Below, one piece after another: positions 1-6,092 of a stretch of DNA of 7,551 nucleotides (position 1 is its first letter; each line of letters opens with the position of its first letter). The translations under genes were made by a program, and so were the position numbers. Below the pieces are notes generated by a model. The model was not told where the DNA came from. It was given only the letters and a program-made list of their open reading frames with translations, and searched no databases. The stretch covers positions 1 through 7,551 of the forward strand of contig JAABVY010000253.1 of assembly GCA_011777135.1 (NCBI GenBank), written 5' to 3'. The DNA comes from Candidatus Zixiibacteriota bacterium. GTDB lineage: Bacteria > Zixibacteria > MSB-5A5 > JAABVY01.

Positions 1-1456
1 CCTCCGAGATGGCATCGATAGCATTATTCAGGATATTCAGAAAGACCTGCTGCAGTTGCCCCCTGTCACTCTGGATTCCGGGAAGGTCTTGCGGGAAATT
101 TGTATTTATCTTGATATTACGATGTAGAGCTTCCTTTTCAAGAAAGCCAAGGACCTCAGTTATCAATTCCCTGAGATCAAGTGTTTCAATCTTCGTCTCC
201 ATCCGTTTCGCAAAGCCCAGGAGCCGATGGGTAATACGGCTGCAACGTTCCACATTTTTGAGTATTGAATTTACGCTTTTAGTGACCTTTTCCCGCATCG
301 GAAAATCATTGCCCACCGAAAGTATATCATTTACCATGCCCGCATTTTCATTTATAATTGCCAGGGGATTATTGATCTCATGAGAGACTCCTGCGGCCAG
401 CCTTCCGATCGAGGCCATTTTATTCGTATACTCGACCTGATGGAGGATTTTGATGCGCTTCGCATCGGCCTCGCGGATTTTGTCGACCATGTGGAATGAG
501 CCCCAGACGATCACGATCAGGATCACGATGATGCTTATGCCAAGAAACCAGACGAGATTGTTGCGGATCGTTAACCAGTTCTGCATGAATGCTTCCGGCT
601 GGATTATTTCTATCAAAATAAAGGGTGAATTTTCGATGAAAGCGTATCCAAGCACATATAAATTATTGGTAGAATCCCTTTGCTCCAGCACCTCGCTGTG
701 AGGCGAATACGGCGGCACCGGAATCGGAGATTTTTCCAGGATATCACCGTGATAACTGGAGGGGGTCTGCAAGATACCGTCCTTATTTATCAGAAAAGCG
801 TCACTTGTAGGCCGCAGGATCTGAGACAGAATTTTCCTGTACAGCATGTCACTATCAATTGTAGCTCGAAGAATGTAATAATCGCCATTGGCCCTTTCAT
901 GCAGTACCGCAATCACAAAATGGGGAAGATCCCGGTAGCCCCGAAAAACATCGCTGACATACACCCCTTTTATGCTGACCTCATGAAACCAGTCCTGATC
1001 GCGATAGTTCTTGCCCTCCAGTTTATAGGGACCCACATAGGCGACCTGGTTGCCCCGGGAGTCTATCAGGCTGAGGTCTATAAAACCATCGATTGATTCT
1101 TTCAGATGCCTGAGAGTATTGGCCAATTTATCATGATCGTAAAGCTCCTCGTAGTTTTTTTCCTTAATGATAAGATCCAAGGCCGCCCTTCTCTCCTCAA
1201 TGAATGATTCCAGTGAACGCCTGGTATTGGAGGTCTGTCGCGAGATCGGATAGATTAAATCTGCTTTCAATGCTTTCTGGTATTGATGGGAGTTGATGAT
1301 TGTCATGATTATCAGGGGTGTGATGGCAACGAGTGCGGTCAGGAAGATCGAGTACCTTCTCAGGCGACGGTACCGGAACCGTCCTTCTTGAAAGAGTTTA
1401 TCCTGATCCTGTACAGAATCCAGATCTTTCTTGAACCACTCTTCAGAAAGTCTCAT
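1..1456 (-). CDS. Membrane-bound Cache-domain sensor histidine kinase, C-terminus cut by window edge
   Basis: The minus frame is open from ATG 1456 to the left edge (485 residues visible). It has a basic N-terminus, a membrane segment at about residues 34-55, an extracytoplasmic region at about 56-295, a second membrane segment at about 300-320, and a cytoplasmic kinase core. The extracytoplasmic part resembles a dCache sensor (QDWF near 154, then YVSDVFRGYRDLPHFVIAV around 166-184). The HisKA H-box SHEINNPLA places the phospho-acceptor at His359. The N-box of the ATPase domain (LNILNNAIDA, about 473-482) lies at the edge, so the G boxes fall outside the window. The kinase should autophosphorylate on sensing a small external ligand and pass phosphate to a receiver. 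The response regulator gene lies 83 bases upstream on the same strand, so co-transcription is likely. An in-frame stop lies just before the ATG; the Shine-Dalgarno is poor, which fits coupling to the upstream gene. The ligand cannot be told. Confidence 0.93.
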   Translation of the reverse strand, partial: MRLSEEWFKKDLDSVQDQDKLFQEGRFRYRRLRRYSIFLTALVAITPLIIMTIINSHQYQKALKADLIYPISRQTSNTRRSLESFIEERRAALDLIIKEKNYEELYDHDKLANTLRHLKESIDGFIDLSLIDSRGNQVAYVGPYKLEGKNYRDQDWFHEVSIKGVYVSDVFRGYRDLPHFVIAVLHERANGDYYILRATIDSDMLYRKILSQILRPTSDAFLINKDGILQTPSSYHGDILEKSPIPVPPYSPHSEVLEQRDSTNNLYVLGYAFIENSPFILIEIIQPEAFMQNWLTIRNNLVWFLGISIIVILIVIVWGSFHMVDKIREADAKRIKILHQVEYTNKMASIGRLAAGVSHEINNPLAIINENAGMVNDILSVGNDFPMREKVTKSVNSILKNVERCSRITHRLLGFAKRMETKIETLDLRELITEVLGFLEKEALHRNIKINTNFPQDLPGIQSDRGQLQQVFLNILNNAIDAISE

Positions 1457-1539
1457 AATATTTGATCAAAAAAATATCCGAAAGCGCGTTTCTGCCATCA
1501 AAGCGCACATTCTATTGAAATATTCTCAATACCAGATGA

Positions 1540-2769
1540 TTAATCCTTGGTCTCATCTGACTTTTTCGAGAGATTTACTTTGGCGTAAGCCTTTTTCATT
1601 GTTTCTGCCAGAACATCTATATCAACCGGTTTTTCGAGGTACGCAAACGCGCCCAACTCCAGGGCCCGCTGCTTCTCACGTTCCGAACCATGTCCGGTCA
1701 GGATTATAATTTCGGTCTCAGGATGATCTTCCTTGGTGCGTCGCAAAACCTCTATCCCGTCAATACCGGGCATCTTCAAATCCAGTACCATTACCTCAGG
1801 TGCATCTTCTTCCACAACCGACAGCGCCTCTTCACCATTATATGCTACAGAGGATTTAATCTGGCGGCTCTGCAGCCTTTCAGAAAGGGTCTGGACAAAT
1901 TCCACTTCATCGTCAACCAGCAAAGTCTTTTTGGGAGTCTCGAGGTCGACGGGAGGATAAGTCTTGGGCATTCTAAATTTGGGGCCGATTTTAAACTCGA
2001 CCTCTTCGACGCCGGGCACCTTCCTCGCAATTTTGCGCAGTTCATCTTTATGATGCTCGAGACGCATAACATATTTCTTAAGTGTGATAATGATCTTGCC
2101 GTTCTCAGCTGAAACGTCAACATTCTCTTTCTTCTCCACCATCAGAAGCTTGACCTTTGCCGCCAGAACAAAATCCCCCATCGCTTTTTTTGATTGAGGT
2201 GTGGTCTGGACAATGTTCTTCTGTGCATTCTCAATTATCAGAGCCACCGCATCATTAACATTCAATGTATGCATGGGCAAAATGATATCATGCAGGGATT
2301 CATCCCAGGGAACCACATTATAGAGATAATTCGTCCAGTTCAGACGTTGATCATCGTCTTTTTTAATAATCGATTCTGCTTTATCTTCAGAGATGTCCTC
2401 TTTTTCACGCGCTCTTTTAACCCGATAATCGCTTTCGGCTACCAGGCAGACCCGCAGAATATGGGAGATTTCTTTTGGCAGCAGAAGGCCGGCATACCCA
2501 AGATAAACCAGATTATCCTCGCTTGCCAGCTTCGCTGCGGCCACCCTGATATATGCTACATTACGGTCTCTATCCTCCAGGATTTTACCAAGAAAGGAAG
2601 ACGAACCGGTCATGGCCGCCATGAGTTTTTCTTTGGAGACTGAGAATTCATCCGATGCCATCTCAAGGACTTCGGATGATACAAAACGGTACCCCAATTT
2701 TTCAGCCAGCAGTTTGGAAATTTCTTCGCCATGGCAATAGGATGCGCTGAAAACTGTAATAACAGACAT
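1540..2769 (-). CDS. Response regulator with N-terminal cytidylate-kinase-like domain, BON-like domain and C-terminal receiver
   Basis: This is a 409-residue cytoplasmic protein of three parts. Residues 1-190 resemble the cytidylate-kinase-like family (Cytidylate_kin2), with a beta strand then YCHGEEISKLLAEKLGYRF. The usual glycine-rich GSGG-type loop of that family is altered to SASYCHGEE, so catalysis is doubtful. Residues about 198-262 look like a BON or similar alpha/beta domain (ENVDVSAENGKIII, KVPGVEEVEFKIG). Residues 280-400 are a standard receiver with the acidic pair Asp286/Asp287, phospho-acceptor Asp330 (VLDLKMPG), Thr358 and Lys380. There is no DNA-binding output domain, so it probably acts through its kinase-like part or by protein contact. 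ATG 2769 is chosen over an upstream TTG at 2787 because GGGGAG sits six bases before it. The histidine kinase gene follows on the same strand and is the likely partner. Receiver call firm; BON call moderate. Confidence 0.92.
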   Translation of the reverse strand: MSVITVFSASYCHGEEISKLLAEKLGYRFVSSEVLEMASDEFSVSKEKLMAAMTGSSSFLGKILEDRDRNVAYIRVAAAKLASEDNLVYLGYAGLLLPKEISHILRVCLVAESDYRVKRAREKEDISEDKAESIIKKDDDQRLNWTNYLYNVVPWDESLHDIILPMHTLNVNDAVALIIENAQKNIVQTTPQSKKAMGDFVLAAKVKLLMVEKKENVDVSAENGKIIITLKKYVMRLEHHKDELRKIARKVPGVEEVEFKIGPKFRMPKTYPPVDLETPKKTLLVDDEVEFVQTLSERLQSRQIKSSVAYNGEEALSVVEEDAPEVMVLDLKMPGIDGIEVLRRTKEDHPETEIIILTGHGSEREKQRALELGAFAYLEKPVDIDVLAETMKKAYAKVNLSKKSDETKD

Positions 2770-2781
2770 ATATCTCTCCCC
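2764..2781 (-). promoter_or_regulatory. Ribosome-binding site fixing the response regulator start
   Basis: On the minus strand the bases before ATG 2769 read GGGGAGAGATAT, giving a strong GGGGAG Shine-Dalgarno with a six-base spacer. This favours ATG 2769 over the in-frame TTG at 2787, which lies upstream of the GGGGAG, so a start there would place the site inside the gene. Confidence 0.7.
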
Positions 2782-2976
2782 AGCCAAAACTACGGCATAA
2801 ATGTCGCATGGACATTAACAATCCCTAAATAATGATTTTTAATGGACAAATGCAAGTTCATTCTGGAAATCAATTAGAAAATGACGTTAAACGATTGATA
2901 TTTCACATAATGAAATGCGGCCAATGATTATTAAGCCATATAATGCCTGTCCTTGATATAAGCATCTCTCGTTTTC
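2770..2976. other. Noncoding stretch upstream of the response regulator
   Basis: This AT-rich stretch has no credible gene on either strand. It should hold the promoter of the minus-strand signalling pair, but I cannot assign -35/-10 boxes with confidence. A short inverted repeat, ATTTCA (2900-2905) and TGAAAT (2911-2916) around five bases, could be an operator half-site pair or a remnant of an insertion-sequence end hairpin. Neither role can be shown from sequence alone. Confidence 0.4.
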
Positions 2977-3225
2977 TCAGAAATCCGGCTTGACAAAATA
3001 ATTTCCCCGGCTAACGCCTGGATTCTTTTCGGCTTTGCCAAACGCCCCTCGAAAATTACGACTCATCACGGAGTTGCCCTGGAATTCCACGTATTTTCTG
3101 ATGGTCTTTTCGTCTAAACCAACGCTACTCATAAAATAGCCCGGTGACCATACTGTATTCCCATTTCAGAGCATCTTTGCCAGCCATGTAAAACTGAACT
3201 CGCGGATATTTACGGGATCAACATA
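2977..3225 (-). pseudogene. Decayed IS200/IS605-type (Y1, TnpA) transposase C-terminal remnant
   Basis: On the minus strand, one frame ending at TGA 2979-2977 reads WSPGYFMSSVGLDEKTIRKYVEFQG, then about 30 more residues. This resembles the region of IS200/REP-type TnpA proteins around the WSxGYFVSTVG motif and the following helix, which carries the catalytic Tyr (here probably the Tyr of RKYVEFQ). The frame is broken by TGA at 3168-3166, where the family would likely have Trp (AKML-stop-NGNTVW), and by TAA at 3228-3226. No N-terminal part with the HUH metal-binding histidines is recognisable further upstream. It is therefore a dead fragment of a mobile element next to the promoter of the following gene. 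The element ends cannot be placed. The family call rests on motif memory, not on a search. Confidence 0.72.
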
Positions 3226-3328
3226 TTATTCGGAATACAGACCTATTCCTCAAAAAAATGCCATGACTTAGGCCACATTTTGGATAGTCCATTTGATGAA
3301 CTCGTCTCGTCAACCCTATCTTTTATTA

Positions 3329-3357
3329 TTGCCATCAAGATAAAAATCACGTAATAT
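3329..3357 (+). promoter_or_regulatory. Candidate sigma-70-like promoter of the selenoprotein candidate
   Basis: TTGCCA (3329-3334, five of six to the -35 consensus) is followed after 17 bases by TAATAT (3352-3357, four of six to the -10 consensus). The expected start of transcription is near 3364, giving a leader of about 24 bases that contains the ribosome-binding site. Promoter consensus in FCB bacteria can differ from E. coli, so this is only a candidate. A TATCTT/AAGATA inverted repeat (3317-3322, 3337-3342) overlaps the -35 region and could be an operator. Confidence 0.35.
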
Positions 3358-3373
3358 AGATCAATATAACATC

Positions 3374-3380
3374 AAAGGAG
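3374..3380 (+). promoter_or_regulatory. Ribosome-binding site deciding the upstream start
   Basis: AAAGGAG lies seven bases before ATG 3388. No comparable site precedes the GTG at 3457, the first start codon downstream of the in-frame TGA that opens the remaining frame. Translation therefore probably begins upstream of the TGA, so ribosomes meet the TGA as codon 16. Confidence 0.75.
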
Positions 3381-3387
3381 AATATAT

Positions 3388-3825
3388 ATGGAGCAAAACT
3401 CAGCCGCCAGGATTATGCAAGAGGGTCATGTCTGATCCGAAGCCGTACTCCTGGCCGTGTGCCGGGATTACAACATTGAAAACGATCTGATTCCTAAGAT
3501 CGCCACCTGCTTTGGCGGCGGAATTGGCAACAGTGGTAGCGTATGCGGAGCGGTAATTGGTGCGGCGATGGCCATCGGCATTGTTCGAAAACAAAGTACG
3601 AGTATTGAGGAATGGCTGGCGACAGCCGAAATCGCTCGAGAATTTCGCCGCCGTTTTGAGGAAGAAATGAAAACCATTTATTGTCGGGAATTAACCGGAT
3701 TGGATTTAACCAAAGACCTGGATAGCGAGAAACTCATGAATTCCGATATAGCTATGAACGTGTGTTTTCCGGCCGTTGCCCATGCCTATCGGATAGTCTC
3801 AGATTTATTGAAAGACAATTCATGA
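3388..3825 (+). CDS. C-GCAxxG-C-C family putative redox protein, candidate selenoprotein with UGA-encoded Sec16
   Basis: Read through an in-frame TGA at 3433-3435, this frame gives 145 residues, the usual size of the C-GCAxxG-C-C family (small putative redox proteins with four conserved Cys, often near transporter genes). The family's first Cys lies in a G-x-N-C-[SA]-[EQ]-A-V motif. Here the sequence is EGHV, then TGA, then SEAVLLAV, so the TGA falls exactly on that Cys and would be Sec16. The other three are present: Cys53 (CGAVIG), Cys99 (CREL) and Cys126 (VCFPAVAHAY). Cys25 and Cys41 are extra. No signal peptide or membrane segment is seen, so it is probably cytoplasmic. ATG 3388 has a good AAAGGAG site, and a SECIS-like hairpin follows the TGA. 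The gene ends with another TGA at 3823-3825. Alternatives are a Cys-to-stop mutation or a sequencing error; the intact frame on both sides and the hairpin argue against these. The biochemical role of the family is not firmly known. Confidence 0.82.
3445..3471 (+). promoter_or_regulatory. Candidate bacterial SECIS hairpin in the coding region
   Basis: The 5' arm GUACUCCUGGC (3445-3455) pairs with the 3' arm GCCGGGAUUAC (3461-3471): ten pairs including one U-G wobble, with one C/U mismatch at 3448/3468. The apical loop is CGUGU (3456-3460), with G at its second position. The loop starts 21 bases after the last base of the TGA. Known bacterial SECIS elements are hairpins just downstream of UGA, with a small loop carrying G among its first two bases and a loop about 16-37 bases from the UGA; this one fits. 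It covers exactly codons 20-28, so it is also protein-coding. SelB binding cannot be shown from sequence. Confidence 0.7.
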
Positions 3826-4013
3826 ATACAGCATCGGATTACTGTCGAGCGGAGAATTAGAATACTGGACAAGTTTGGATATAGTAATAGCGGGGCAGCT
3901 TTTTCTGTCGGATTTCGTCCTCATAAGAAATTAATCCAAAAGGATGGATGAGTAGAGATTTAACGGTCTTTTATAATTCATTATCGTAGATAATATTGCT
4001 TACTGGTCAAATA

Positions 4014-4042
4014 TTGTTCACCGCGTTGAATAATATTATAAG
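4014..4042 (+). promoter_or_regulatory. Possible promoter of the pyrophosphatase gene
   Basis: TTGTTC (4014-4019), a 17-base spacer and TATAAG (4037-4042) form a weak -35 and a good -10 match, ending 63 bases before the ATG. The surroundings are AT-rich (several AATATT words), so chance matches are likely. The 280-base gap between the previous gene and this one shows no coding sequence and supports an independent promoter. Confidence 0.25.
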
Positions 4043-4105
4043 CTTATCTATGGCCATTTGTGCACCTTGATATCAGGGGGTTCAAGGCCAGACTAAGAGA
4101 TTGAC

Positions 4106-4609
4106 ATGGATGAAAACAATAAGAAGAATAGGTTGGAAGTTATAATTGAAATCCCGATGGGAAGCCGCAATAAATATGAATTCGACAAAGAAAGCGGTCA
4201 TATCAAATTTGACCGGATGCTCTTTTCTGCAGTTCATTATCCGAGTGATTATGGTTTCATCCCCTCAACCTTAGCTGAAGACGGTGATCCCCTGGATGCG
4301 CTTGTCCTGGTGACCGAGCCCACATTTCCGGGATGTCATATTGATTGCTATCCTATAGGTCTTTTCAAAATGGAGGATGAAAAAGGGATCGACCACAAGA
4401 TCCTCTGCGTGCCCTCAGGAGATCCCAACTGGAATAATATTTCAGGACTCGAGAATGTTCCCGAGCACCTTCTCATGGAAATCGAAAACTTTTTTGAAAT
4501 CTACAAAAAACTCGAGAATAAGAAGACCATAGTCGAGGGCTGGCGAGAGAAATCTGAAGCTTTGACCGTGATTCAGGAAGCCAAAAGCCGCTTCAAAAAT
4601 TCCAAATAG
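4106..4609 (+). CDS. ppa: Family I soluble inorganic pyrophosphatase
   Basis: This 167-residue cytoplasmic enzyme hydrolyses pyrophosphate to two phosphates with Mg2+, pulling biosynthetic reactions such as nucleic acid and aminoacyl-tRNA synthesis forward. The active-site residues of family I enzymes are all present. They include Glu15 (EIPMGSRNKYE), Lys23 and Glu25, Arg37, Tyr45 and Tyr49 (HYPSDYGFIP), and the metal-binding Asp59/Asp61/Asp64 of EDGDPLD. Further on are Asp91, Asp96 and Lys98 (EDEKGIDHK), and Tyr133/Lys134 in FFEIYKKLE. The length is normal for the bacterial hexameric form, and the end VEGWREKSEALTVI matches the family. The Shine-Dalgarno is weak (AAGAGA, five bases before the ATG). 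No neighbour is functionally linked; it is flanked by its own noncoding gaps. Only one in-frame ATG lies near the beginning, so the start is fairly safe. Confidence 0.97.
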   Translation: MDENNKKNRLEVIIEIPMGSRNKYEFDKESGHIKFDRMLFSAVHYPSDYGFIPSTLAEDGDPLDALVLVTEPTFPGCHIDCYPIGLFKMEDEKGIDHKILCVPSGDPNWNNISGLENVPEHLLMEIENFFEIYKKLENKKTIVEGWREKSEALTVIQEAKSRFKNSK

Positions 4610-4742
4610 CCGATACTTGATGCCTGCCTGTCTTTGAAAGATATAGCTCGCCGCATTGATTCACTTGCTTTCCCAAAATAAGTAAATCTATTGCTCATCA
4701 TCCATGAATCGAACAAATTTATTAACTGGACAGAAAAAATCC

Positions 4743-4772
4743 TTGTTTAATGATTAAAATTTACTTTATTAT
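4743..4772 (+). promoter_or_regulatory. Possible promoter of the secreted CX3CH protein gene
   Basis: TTGTTT (4743-4748) and TATTAT (4767-4772) are separated by 18 bases, ending 41 bases before the start codon. The region between 4720 and 4780 is very AT-rich, which favours both a real promoter and chance matches. The strong AGGAGG ribosome-binding site follows at 4802-4807. Confidence 0.25.
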
Positions 4773-4813
4773 TTTACTAAAGTATCAGCATCATCAGGAT
4801 TAGGAGGACTTAC

Positions 4814-5626
4814 ATGAGAAAGATATTCAAGACGGCTTTTGTCGCCCTGGCATTGGTTACATTAACCATAAATCTTTACGCCCGCACTACGTATACGGGA
4901 TACTCAGGCGCACCTGGCTCAAAAGGGAACTGCGCTTCTTCCTGTCATGGCGGTTCTGGTGGAACAATCGAGATAAGCGGCTTTCCAACCCAATATGTCC
5001 CCGGTCAGACATATACTATAACCATTTCACATAACGGCGGAAGTTCCATCAAGCAGTTCAATGGCAGCTGCAGGATAGGTAGCGGCTCCGAGAATGCGGG
5101 TCTTATTGAGGCGGGCACGAATACACAAATATATAATACTAGCGGTGAAACCAACGGTATTCATCTGTCTTCGCGTGATCTTGACAACGGTACTTTTCTA
5201 TGGACCGCACCCCAGGCAGGAACTGGCGAGGTCACGCTTTATATCGCAGGACATCAGGGCGCGACCTCAGGCCCTAATACCGACTTGACATTATCATCAT
5301 CTGAGATGGCCACTGATGCCGAGGATGATGAGTTTCTAGCTGTTCCGGATGACTATAGTCTCAATGGAAATTATCCTAATCCATTTAATCCGACCACGTC
5401 AATCCAGTTTGATCTTCCGAGACAGTCCCATGTAACAATCGAGATCTTCAATTTGCTCGGGCAAAAGGTGGCCAGACTAACTGATGAGGAATATCCTGCG
5501 GGCAGTCATAAAGTCATCTGGAATGGTATGTCATCCAACGGCCAATCAGTCTCATCTGGAATCTATTTTTACCGCATGGAGGCCGGTGAGTTTATCGAAA
5601 CGAAGAAGATGTTGCTGCTAAAATAG
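4814..5626 (+). CDS. Secreted CX3CH-motif protein (choice-of-anchor V/reelin-like) with T9SS-type C-terminal sorting domain
   Basis: This is a 270-residue exported protein. Residues 1-23 are a signal peptide (basic MRK, hydrophobic core, cleavage likely after LYA). The mature start YTGYSGAPGSKGNCASSCHGG resembles the choice-of-anchor V type domain of Bacteroidota-like secreted proteins, which carries a haem-like Cys/Cys-His signature. Here it is Cys40-x3-Cys44-His45, one residue longer than the normal CxxCH haem c site. A beta-rich region follows (about 50-165) with a third Cys at 86, then an acidic linker. Residues 186-270 form a FlgD/T9SS type A-like sorting domain: NYPNPFNPTTSIQF, VTIEIFNLLGQKV, WNG, GIYFYRM and a basic hydrophobic end. 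The protein should be exported by Sec and anchored or released by a type IX-like system. AGGAGG with a six-base spacer fixes ATG 4814. Whether haem is bound is unknown. Confidence 0.85.
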   Translation: MRKIFKTAFVALALVTLTINLYARTTYTGYSGAPGSKGNCASSCHGGSGGTIEISGFPTQYVPGQTYTITISHNGGSSIKQFNGSCRIGSGSENAGLIEAGTNTQIYNTSGETNGIHLSSRDLDNGTFLWTAPQAGTGEVTLYIAGHQGATSGPNTDLTLSSSEMATDAEDDEFLAVPDDYSLNGNYPNPFNPTTSIQFDLPRQSHVTIEIFNLLGQKVARLTDEEYPAGSHKVIWNGMSSNGQSVSSGIYFYRMEAGEFIETKKMLLLK

Positions 5627-5641
5627 AGAGCTTTCATTGCC

Positions 5642-5667
5642 GGCAGCCCTGAGATACAACGGCTGTC
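5642..5667 (+). terminator. Weak hairpin downstream of the secreted protein gene, possible terminator
   Basis: GGCAGCC (5642-5648) can pair with GGCTGTC (5661-5667), seven pairs with one G-U, about 16 bases after the stop codon. An alternative stem TGAGA/TCTCA uses overlapping bases. The hairpin is followed by AT-rich sequence without a clear T run, so it may be a processing or stability structure more than a true intrinsic terminator. Confidence 0.3.
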
Positions 5668-5968
5668 TCAATATTTAAAATTCAGTATAGTACCAGAATA
5701 TAAACCGAAATTGAGCCATACTGACCATTCAACCCCCAACCCAATGATCTTGCACTGATGTTAACTTCAACGGGTGTATCTGCTTAGGCTATCGCATGGA
5801 CAGTACACAATAAGCCAGAAACGGGTCGACACCACACTGTTCCAGGCGGCCTATTGCTTCAGAATCTCATATGGTGATCCCATTCCATCTTCATCAATTA
5901 AATATTTCTAAGATCAAGCCGAATATAAAGATACAACACTTTTTCTATGACGCTGCCGTTCTGGAACG

Positions 5969-5989
5969 ACCGGCAGCTGTCGGTTTTTT
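5969..5989 (+). terminator. Rho-independent terminator
   Basis: ACCGGC (5969-5974) pairs with GTCGGT (5979-5984), six pairs with one G-U, around loop AGCT, followed directly by a T run to 5989. It works for plus-strand transcripts. A competing upstream stem GCTGCC (5952-5957)/GGCAGC (5972-5977) shares its bases, a layout that can act as an antiterminator. The nearest upstream plus-strand gene ends about 340 bases earlier, and the next begins 127 bases later. Confidence 0.55.
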
Positions 5990-6074
5990 ATGGGAAGCAA
6001 CTGTCGGGATTTCGCAAATATGTTGTCGTGCTGTAACTTTATTACTTCTCTCCCAAATCTAAAAACTCGGCCGG

Positions 6075-6092
6075 GTCCTGCAAATACAGGAC
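6075..6092 (+). promoter_or_regulatory. Perfect leader hairpin before the DUF11-type gene
   Basis: GTCCTG (6075-6080) and CAGGAC (6087-6092) pair perfectly around CAAATA, 23 bases before ATG 6116. It lies in the probable 5' leader, just upstream of the GGAG ribosome-binding site, and could modulate translation or mRNA stability, or be an operator. It does not match a riboswitch that I recognise. Confidence 0.4.

Noticed and set aside
9..1465. Several plus-strand open frames opposite the histidine kinase
   Set aside because: They are shadows of the minus-strand kinase frame, which shows clear Cache, HisKA and N-box motifs.
3166..3435. Genome-wide reassignment of UGA (for example to Trp or Gly), suggested by two TGA codons inside protein-like frames
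   Set aside because: The transposase remnant also has a TAA stop and lacks its N-terminus, so it is simply decayed. The redox gene ends at TGA with a normal family C-terminus, and the other genes use TGG for Trp with no internal TGA.
3457..3825. A 122-residue gene starting at GTG 3457
   Set aside because: It lacks a ribosome-binding site and would lose the conserved N-terminal motif of the family. The upstream ATG 3388 has a strong site and the family homology extends across the TGA.
3826..4105. Search for a second gene or RNA in the gap before the pyrophosphatase
   Set aside because: Frames are short on both strands and no tRNA-like or known RNA structure was seen.
5785..5860. A short minus-strand protein-like stretch (EQCGVDPFLAYCVLSM)
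   Set aside because: It is only about 25 codons between stops, without a start or ribosome-binding site. A decayed gene is possible, but nothing identifies it.
5871..6062. A 63-residue plus-strand open frame
   Set aside because: It has no ribosome-binding site, its composition is not protein-like, and it runs through the intrinsic terminator at 5969-5989.
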